From: Silene conica
Lineage: Eukaryota > Streptophyta > Magnoliopsida > Caryophyllales > Caryophyllaceae
DNA length: 64,000 bases
Direction of reading: 5' to 3'
Assembly: GCA_029255685.2 (NCBI GenBank)
Contig: CM055319.2
Location: 11,580,747 to 11,644,746 of the forward strand
Shown here: positions 57,238-64,000 of the stretch, piece after piece
Layout of the letters: each line of letters opens with the position of its first letter
How positions within the stretch are numbered: position 1 is the first letter of the stretch
Position numbers and translations under genes: made by a program
The notes under the pieces: model-generated
Database searches by the model: none
What the model saw: the letters and a program-made list of their open reading frames with translations, nothing else
What the model was told of the DNA's origin: nothing

Positions 57238-60012
57238 AGCTATGGATAAAGAGCTTCAAGCACTTGAATCCAATGGGTCTTGGGAAATGACAAGTTTGCC
57301 TCCTGGTTTTAAACCCATTGGATCCAAATGGGTATTCAAAGTCAAGTTCAATTCCAATGGGACAGTTGAGAGATATAAAGCACGGTTGGTAGCCAATGCT
57401 TTTACTCAAGTGAAAGGGAAGGATTATAAATCTACTTTTTCTCCAATGGCCAAGTTCAGCACGGTCAGAGTTCTTCTTTCTGTTGCAGCATCAAAGGATT
57501 GGCCAATTTTTCAGCTTGACATCAACAGTGCCTTTCTCCATGGGTATTTGGATGAAGAAATTTATATGCATCCTCCTGATGGTTATTCTAAAGGAAGTAA
57601 TGGTCAAGTTTGCAAGCTAAAATTGTCTCTTTATGGACTCAAGCAAGCATCCCGTCAGGGGAATACTGAGCTCACCAAGTTACTAATTGATGCCCGTCGT
57701 TGAGGGTACCAAAGATAAATTTATAATTCCTAACCTTAACAATAGATAGTGAAAGTCAGGGTCGAACCACAAAGAGGTGGGGAATGTTTATTGTCTTAAT
57801 GTTAATGTTTTAAAGGTAACAAATTTGGGGGTTGATTGGTTGATTACTATATCTAAAGCAAAGATTAAAACAAAACAAGAATTAAAAGATGAGAATAAAA
57901 TATAATAAAAGAGGATGCTAGGATGTTCGGGTAATAAATAGCTAAGGTAAAGTAAATCCTAAGGTCAACATGTATTGCAGTCGCGTAAGGGGGTGTAACA
58001 TATCTTTTTAGGTCTATGCTACCTAATAGCTCCTTTCGGCCTATGCTATTAGTTCCTAGGTCTCACAATTATTGGGTGTCAACAATAAGGGTGATTCCTA
58101 AATCCCAGGTTACATACCTTTCAGCCTTTAGTAACCTATCCGTCTTAAGGTGTAAACCAATGCCCTTCCCGTATCTTTCAATCTTGGGTAGGTCATTACT
58201 AACATCCTACAAGTCTCCTATTGGTCTCATTGCAGGATATTATAATTTATAAGAAAAGACGAAATAAGAAAACAGACGCGAGTGGTCGACCGACCGGCTA
58301 CTCCAGTCGGCCGACCACGGCCTCGGTCGACCGACCGACTATTCCAGTCGGCCGACCGTGGTCCTGCTACAGGTCGGTTTTTCGGATCTTATTTACCTAT
58401 GCATATTATCCCCTACATCCTAACATATGAAAATTAGTTACTCATAACTGTTAAGACGAATATAAAATTGGGAATAAACATAGAGAACATAGTAAATAAA
58501 CTAAGCATGCAAGATTCAAATAAAGCTTGGGATTCTAACTTAACAATTGTAATAAAAACAAGAACTATAATAAAAACTAGATTAGAGAATAATTACCACA
58601 ATTGGAATTAAGGCAGAACTGAATAAACTTTATTGAATGCTTGAGAATTCTTGAATAATGATAAAAGATGAACTAGATGGTAAAAGATTGAATAAAAGAT
58701 GCTAAGGATTGATAATAGATATCAAGCATACCTAACCCTAATCACAAGATTTGTTTATATAGGGTAAAAACTAAGAGTTTCCTTAAAGCTAAAACTCTAC
58801 TTTATTTCCGAAAAAGAAATCGTATGGGCTTCGTGCTGGTCGGCCGACCCGTATAGCTGGTCGGTCGACCACTTCCTGCTGGGCTTCTTTTATTTTCGGC
58901 CTTCTTCGAGAATTGGGCTTTATTGAAAATCGGGCCTGGTCGGCCGACCCGTTTAGCTGGTCGGTCGACCGCTTCTGTACGGAAATCTTCGGATTTCTTC
59001 TGTTTTGACTCTTGGTACTTGATTTTGACTCCAGTTGACTTTCCATTTATTCCTTAATTTAAGCTAAAGACTTGAGGATACGAATTTGGTGCTAAATCGT
59101 CTCTTTTCCGCATAAATCTGCAAAAGTGCATAAAAATACGAAAGTACACAATTTGTGGGAAATAAAGGCTAAAACATAGTAAATGAGCGACCAAATACGT
59201 GTAAAAATAGATGTAAAACATCATAAAATAGACACGTATCACTAATCTCGAAGGGTTTTAATCAATCCAAGAATGATTATTCTCTATTCATCAAGGAATT
59301 GGATTCTACAATTGTCATAGTCCTAGCATATGTGTATGATTTACTTATTACAGGGAACAACAATGAGATTATCCATGACCTCAAGCAATCTTTGGATAAA
59401 GCTTTCACTATTAAGGATCTTGGCTTAATTAGGTATTTTCTGGGTTTGGAGATTGTCAGATCACTAGAGGGGCTACTGGTGAATCAACGCAAGTATGTTG
59501 TTGATATTCTTAGGGAGACTTGTATGGAAAACTCCAAGCCAGCTCAATTTCCTCTTCCTCGTGGTCTTCACTTATCAATTGATGAAGGTGAACCAATCAC
59601 TGAACCAGAAATCTATAGACGTCTTGTGGGCAAACTGCTGTATTTGAATCTCACAAGACCAGATCTTTCTTACTGTGTTTAACACCCCAGCCAATTTCTC
59701 AGTGCTCGCAAAGTACCTCATTTGCAGGCAGCACTCCATGTTGTCCGCTATCTTAAGGGTACACAAGATGTTGCGTTATTCTATCCAGTAGATAATCCAC
59801 TCCATCAGCGTGCTTATTGTGATGCAGACTGGGGTTCTTGCCAGTACAGTTGCAAGTCATTAACTGGGCACTGCATTTTCCTTGGACACTCTTTAATTTC
59901 CTGGAAGACTAAGAAACAAAAGACTCTTTCAAAGTCTTCAGCGGAATCAGAGTATCGTGCCATGTCATATACTGCGGGAGAGTTGGTTTGGCTACATTCT
60001 TTTATTGCTGAT
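57238..60012 (+). pseudogene. Copia C reverse transcriptase and RNase H, split by a solo LTR
   Basis: RT resumes after the family III pair with MDKELQALESNGSWEM, SKWVFKVKFNSNGTVERYKA, FQLDINSAFLHGYLDEEIYM and LSLYGLKQASR. It is cut by the inverted solo LTR (57688-59241) and continues with LAYVYDLLITGNNNE. The second position of the YVDD box is tyrosine here, so a catalytic aspartate is missing. SLKDLG-type and RYFLGLEIVRS motifs follow, then a TAA after LSYCV (59682). RNase H follows with AYCDADWGSC and KTLSKSSAESEYRAMSY. It is cut again at 60013 by the SIRE-like solo LTR and ends after 61524 with [20 protein letters not shown] and [15 protein letters not shown]. Confidence 0.88.
57688..59241 (-). 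repeat. Solo LTR of family III, inverted
   Basis: It reads TGATGCCCGTCGTTGAGG to GACACGTATCA on the plus strand, the complement of a family III LTR, about 1554 bp, flanked by CTAAT (57683-57687 and 59242-59246). It is more diverged than LTR1-3, so it comes from another insertion. The box pairs are retained (58283-58360 and 58838-58970). Confidence 0.92.
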
Positions 60013-61518
60013 TGTTGAGTAATATATTCTATATAAGTAATATATTGTTTTATGTTTTAATAATGACAAGTCTAAACAATTTTGTTTTATATGGATATGC
60101 GTGTAATCGTGCGTTTAAGTGTACAGTTAATTATAGAGCAACGATCGTAGTTTAATAAAGTATAAATCAATCGAAGAATTGAAGAACGATCAAGCTCATA
60201 TCAAGTGTCAAGTCTTTTGAAGATTTACAAGACAAAAGCTTCATTATGATATCAAGAGTTCTTAAGTTATAAATCATTCCTATAACTATTGAAGAAATGA
60301 GATTTGCGTGAAATAAGTCAAGGCGTGAAGATTTATGCATGCTAGTAATATATTATTATATATTAATTTAGTAATCTTATAAACGGTCTTAAATAGAAAT
60401 ATTCTTTAGTTAACAAGAATTAAAATATTTATCTTATGAGATAAATATTAATTCTAAAATGCTAAGGATTTTATTTTAACCGTTATTGTGAAAGTCAAGT
60501 TCCTAGGAAAACGTGCTTCGAGAATATGTCTCGAAAAAACGTGTCTATGAGACGTGCATTGGGAATCGTGCATGTAGGGATATGCTTCTCATTTTCCTAT
60601 ACGAGTTCTAATACGTTTCATATTATCTCTATGGTTAATTAAATAAATAAACTTGTTTATTTAATTTACTATCAAGATTGACTAGGATTTGATTAAATAT
60701 AATTTATTATATTATTGACAAGAATTAGGAATTGATTCAAAGAAGGATTCTATATTTTAATAGTATAAGATATTTCCTAAATCTAAAAGGATTGTAGAAA
60801 TATTATCTTATATCTTAATATAATATTATCTTATTAGAATCCTTTCCTAATTCATATAAGATTAAGTTTTAAATATTACCTAGAATTAGTATTCTAGATA
60901 AAGTACTATTCCTAAACTATCTAGGGTTCAACCTAGATCTAAATTAGTATATATATGCTCTCAACTCACACGCCTAAAACGACTCACGATAATCAAGCCT
61001 CACGCAAATCAAGAAGAAAACGGACGTAGTCTCTCACGCGTCTCGATATTCGTGCAACCATTGTCAAATCTCGTAATCAAGACTACAAGCATTGAAGAAG
61101 ATTCTTATACATTCAAGATCAACAATACAAGAAGTTGTTAAAAGTTTATCTTACTTACTTAAGATAGTTTCGAGTATTTAACGGTACTCATTGTAAGCAA
61201 GTATTTCACGATACTTGTCGTAGCTAGATATTTTACGGTATCTAGATTGAGTTACAACTAATATCAAAGTTGTACGAGTGGATTGATAAAATTGTAATCC
61301 GGAGAAGGTACTAATTTTATTAATCGAGAATAGTGGACGTAGGTTTCAAAGTGTGAAACTGAACCACTTCAAAACATCGTGTCTCCTTTACTTTATTGTT
61401 CTTACTTATTACTTGTTATTGTTTCATCACAACTACCACCATCGAAGAAGAATCGAAAAAGTTGGCATACTCAATTCAACCCCCCCTTCTTGAGTATATC
61501 TAGGTCAATAGACTCTTC
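60013..61518 (+). repeat. Solo LTR, SIRE-like Ty1/copia
   Basis: A 1506-bp segment running TGTTGAGTAATATATTC to AGACTCTTCA is flanked by CTGAT (60008-60012 and 61519-61523). It has no coding region. The CAATTCAACCCCCCCTTCTTGAG motif near the end resembles SIRE/Maximus LTR ends. The boundaries rest on the TSD and TG...CA; the lineage is less sure. Confidence 0.78.
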
Positions 61519-61523
61519 ACTGA

Positions 61524-61702
61524 TTTCAAAGTCGATTTCTCGTCCTATTCAACTCAATTGCGATAACAAGGCAGCACAACACATTGCATCAAACCCTGTA
61601 TTCCACGAACGCATTAAACATTTGGACATCGATTGCCATAATGTTCGTGAAAGAATCCAAGAAGGTTTCATCTCTACAACTCACGTCTCTTCCAGTATCC
61701 AA
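61524..61702 (+). pseudogene. Copia C RNase H C-terminus
   Basis: This continues the RNase H after the SIRE-like solo [22 protein letters not shown] and [21 protein letters not shown] are standard copia end motifs. The frame is shifted by one base relative to the part before the insertion. Confidence 0.8.
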
Positions 61703-61715
61703 CTTGAGGGGAGGC
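61703..61715 (+). promoter_or_regulatory. Polypurine tract, copia C
   Basis: CTTGAGGGGAGGC directly precedes the 3' LTR and would prime plus-strand DNA synthesis. Confidence 0.8.
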
Positions 61716-62071
61716 TATGAGACTATTGAATCTCCTTCAACAACTTACATAGGCACGAATGAACAAGCAGAACAGTTGTAATGTATTAATTCCTGCAGAT
61801 TTGCAGTAAAGTTGTTAGAAGTTAGTTACTAGATATTTTCAGTTAGGTACTAGATATTTTCATAGAAGGATCTAGAAATTGTACATGTATATAAGCAATG
61901 TACAACACTCTGTGTTTAATTAATTCAATTACACATTCTATTTACCTTAGCTGTTCAAATTCACTATTCTAAATCATCAAAATATCTTCTTCTTCTCTGC
62001 ACCTAACACTACTAATGTGCTTTCAAGCTTCCATTAATGGAGTCCATGAATTCATGATTTGTGAATTTACA
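61716..62071 (+). repeat. 3' LTR, copia C
   Basis: This 356-bp LTR is closely similar to 35298-35641, with small differences (GAGACTATTG for GATACTATTG and an added block near 62030). It ends GAATTTACA before CTTGT. Confidence 0.85.
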
Positions 62072-62385
62072 CTTGTAGGTAGTCGTTACGTCTCCAAGGC
62101 GCAACATACATGTCCGCATGCTTTAGGGACTCCTTCATAGCGGCACTCATTAGCCTTATTATTTGTTTTAGGAGAGGAGGTTTTTCTATGATAATTATAG
62201 AAGGGATCATGTCTAATAGTGTGGAGTATCTTGTCGTTGACCGAACTATATCTAGCTCGCCAGCCATGGACACCTCCACCATGTATCGTGTTTCACCTAC
62301 GTTCACATCGATATACTCGTATGTCCCTGCCAGGTATCGACGTGTTTTCTCCCATCGAGATTTGCAAAGGCCTATATTTGGTTAA
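62072..62385 (-). pseudogene. DUF506 copy 2, N-terminal part of exon 3
   Basis: This matches copy 1 at 3858-4151 (VNVGETRYMVEVSMAGELDI, LDMIPSIIIIEKPPLLKQII, SLKHADMYVAPWRRNDYLQ). The acceptor AG before GCCTTTGC is still present. Exons 2 and 1 are not found to the right. Confidence 0.85.
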
Positions 62386-62590
62386 GAAAAGGTTTCATTA
62401 GTGAAATTTTTAAGGGATTGCATAAAACAAAAAAATTATTCGAACAATTTCACGTCACAAGTAATTTGTTTCAATTTATCTTTATTAATTGGTTAAGGTT
62501 ATCAAATCACTTCAACAATAATCGAAATTTTGTTTTGAACAACTATTGATTAGCAAGATTATTACATGTTTAGGTAAAAATTCACCTAGT
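62386..62590 (-). other. Partial intron 2 of DUF506 copy 2
   Basis: Weak but collinear similarity to the copy 1 intron (GGGATTGCA, AATTTCACGTC, GGTTATCAAATCA) fades near 62590, where other DNA begins. Confidence 0.5.
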
Positions 62591-63553
62591 ATTTAGTTTC
62601 GAGGTTATAGTGATTTCTAACTTGAATGTAGGTGGATCATTGTTAATTTTATGTTTATGGATTTGTTTGAAGGTAGGTGAGGATGCAAAAGAGATGATGA
62701 CGCGGAAACCCCTTAGGGAAAAACCGCGGGAGGACGATATCCTCCAAGTTCCACTAGAATGCTCTTGTAGAATGTATTCTGTGTTACAAGTATTTTCTAG
62801 GGTTTTTGCTAAGTGCTTGGTATGCTAAGTGGTGGAATGCCTTTACATTGTACACTATTTACATATTTATAGCCATGTCTTACTATGGACCGTTGGATAT
62901 GGCTATTATCCAACGGCTCCTTTGCTCTTTCTTTCATCCTCTTTTAGCTTCTTTCCTCCTATTCCTTTTTCTGGCCAAGTCTGGCTGTGTGGCCATTTTG
63001 GGAAGTCTCGATCCTTGATCCCACAGCTTTTCCTTCCTCCTCGTTCTTGCTGCGCGTCTTCCTTCTTCTATACTCTTCTCCTATTGTTGACTTAGCTTCC
63101 TTTATGCAATCTCGGCCCAATTATACGATGCCACGTGTCGTCATACAAAATAGTCAATTTTGGGGTATAACATTAGCCCCCAGTTCTTGCATGAATGGAT
63201 TTATGCGAGAACTCCTTCAGCTTCTGGATCCAAGATCTGTGCATGACTTCGGGCAGGGGCTTCAAGCAAATTCTCCGGGTAGAAGACAGTGATGGGACGT
63301 TTATCAGTTTTTATTAGAACTCCCTTTTAATGCTCTCCAACCGTTTGCCAACTGTCCCCCACCCCTACTTTCGACATTTAAATTCACCTCTTCCCTGTTT
63401 ATTAAGTTCCCTTCTTTTCACTTTTACTCTTTACTTTTCACCCTTCCTACTTCTCTTTCTTCCGAACTTCAGTTTTCCTCAACCGCCTCTTCGTTCTCTT
63501 CCCAGATTTAAGGTAACTGTTCCTCTATAGTTTCCTCTTTCGTTTCCGCTTCA
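62591..63553 (+). other. 5' region of a putative gypsy-type element
   Basis: Non-coding sequence before the open frame at 63554. It has a G-box CCACGTGTC (63131-63139), a pyrimidine-rich leader (63380-63540) and a possible LTR end at ATAACA (about 63172). No primer-binding site is recognised. Confidence 0.35.
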
Positions 63554-64000
63554 ATGGCTCCCAACTTATTTCCCTCTCGTTCTTTGCTAAAGAACGATTA
63601 TTTAGTCGATTCTTGTTTATCTCTCGTCGACCCTCCCGTGGTAAGGGATATTTTCCGTTTTGATGAGGATGTTGAATTCGTCGTCCCTAAACCGGGCCAG
63701 GTGGCTGACGCTTGTCGCCCCGGTTGGACCACTTTCTATTTGTACCCCTTCTCGTTAGGGTTGTCTTTTCCTTTTCCTGCATTTGTGCAGGAATTCCTTC
63801 ACCGTTCCAGACTCCCACTGTGGCAAATCAATCCTCATGCATGGAGGATATTACTTTCTTTATCTTTGTTGAATGACCGTTACTCCCTTGACATTACCTT
63901 GGGCGACCTCGCCCATGTCTACATAGTTCGCGGTCTGGGTGGTGCGCAGTTCACTATGCGCGCCAAGTCCAAGTTGGATCTTCCCATTATCTTTCCACCC
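63554..64000 (+). CDS. Putative gypsy-type transposon protein (PF04195-like), partial
   Basis: An open frame of 149 codons starts at ATG 63554 (MAPNLFPSRSLLKNDYLVDS) and is still open at the window edge. The segment FYLYPFSLGLSFPFPAFVQE, followed by LPLWQINPHAWRIL, matches the pattern of the plant putative gypsy-type transposon domain (GLSFPxPxFVxELL ... PNAWRIL). These N-terminal domains occur in gag-region proteins of plant LTR elements of uncertain mechanism. It probably begins a separate LTR element that interrupted DUF506 copy 2. No damage is seen in the visible part. Confidence 0.65.
   Translation, partial: MAPNLFPSRSLLKNDYLVDSCLSLVDPPVVRDIFRFDEDVEFVVPKPGQVADACRPGWTTFYLYPFSLGLSFPFPAFVQEFLHRSRLPLWQINPHAWRILLSLSLLNDRYSLDITLGDLAHVYIVRGLGGAQFTMRAKSKLDLPIIFPP

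Larger units (their letters stand above)
35298..62071 (+). mobile_element. Ty1/copia element C, host of four later insertions
   Basis: Short LTRs (344 and 356 bp) are flanked by CTTGT (35293-35297 and 62072-62076). There is a tRNA-iMet primer site, gag, protease, reverse transcriptase, RNase H and a polypurine tract. The integrase segment is absent: protease coding ends near 37300 and about 90 bp later the region just upstream of RT begins. Nested inside are the family III pair (37403-57232) with CACTA-2, an inverted solo LTR (57688-59241), and a SIRE-like solo LTR (60013-61518). Stripped of these, the element is about 3.9 kb. Confidence 0.9.

Noticed and set aside
1-64000. tRNA, rRNA or snoRNA genes
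   Set aside because: The only tRNA-like matches are the 12-18-base primer-binding sites of LTR elements; no cloverleaf or rRNA core was recognised by eye.

Overview
The window is intergenic DNA of a flowering plant, most likely a eudicot with a large, repeat-rich genome. It has spliceosomal introns, LTR retrotransposons primed by tRNA-Asp and tRNA-iMet, plant L1-type LINEs, CACTA DNA transposons, a Helitron-like element and a DUF506 gene. I cannot name the species. I found no intact host gene and no rRNA, tRNA or CRISPR. Nearly everything is a mobile element, mostly inserted into other mobile elements.

Layout: a foldback MITE and a (TA)n tract (8-478); a Helitron-like element on the minus strand (941-3271); a three-exon DUF506 gene on the minus strand (3625-14615) split in exon 2 by a near full-length LINE (4853-14432), which is itself split by a non-autonomous CACTA element (7864-12641) carrying host exon fragments; degenerate copia pieces (about 14890-17865); a decayed Athila-like Ty3/gypsy element, family I (17866 to about 23158); a LINE remnant split by a short Athila-like element, family II (23881-33985), whose 3' LTR holds a deleted CACTA element with transposase exons (28864-33408); and a second DUF506 copy (35064-35297 plus 62072-62385) split by a copia element (35298-62071). 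Inside that copia element lie two gag-protease-only Athila-like elements sharing a central LTR, family III (37403-57232), one of them hit by a further CACTA element (47668-52804). It also holds an inverted solo LTR of family III (57688-59241) and a SIRE-like solo LTR (60013-61518). At the right edge an open reading frame of putative gypsy-type transposon protein (PF04195-like) runs out of the window.

Most insertions could be dated relative to each other from exact target-site duplications: AAACCATCGCC for the LINE; TCC, AGT and TCC for the three CACTA elements; GACAG for family II; CTTGT for the copia element; ATAGC for the family III pair; CTAAT and CTGAT for the two solo LTRs.

The most unusual signal is an architecture shared by the three Athila-like families. 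Each carries clusters of short CpG-rich palindromic boxes: CTCGATCGAG in family I, GTCGATCGAC in family II, GGTCGACCGACC and its relatives in family III. The box sequence differs between families, but the boxes are set 20-21 bp apart within pairs and about 30 bp between pairs, so pairs recur every 50-51 bp. They occur in the LTRs (upstream of the TATA box in families I and III), inside the gag coding region, and in the 3' untranslated region. I know of no named element type that explains this.
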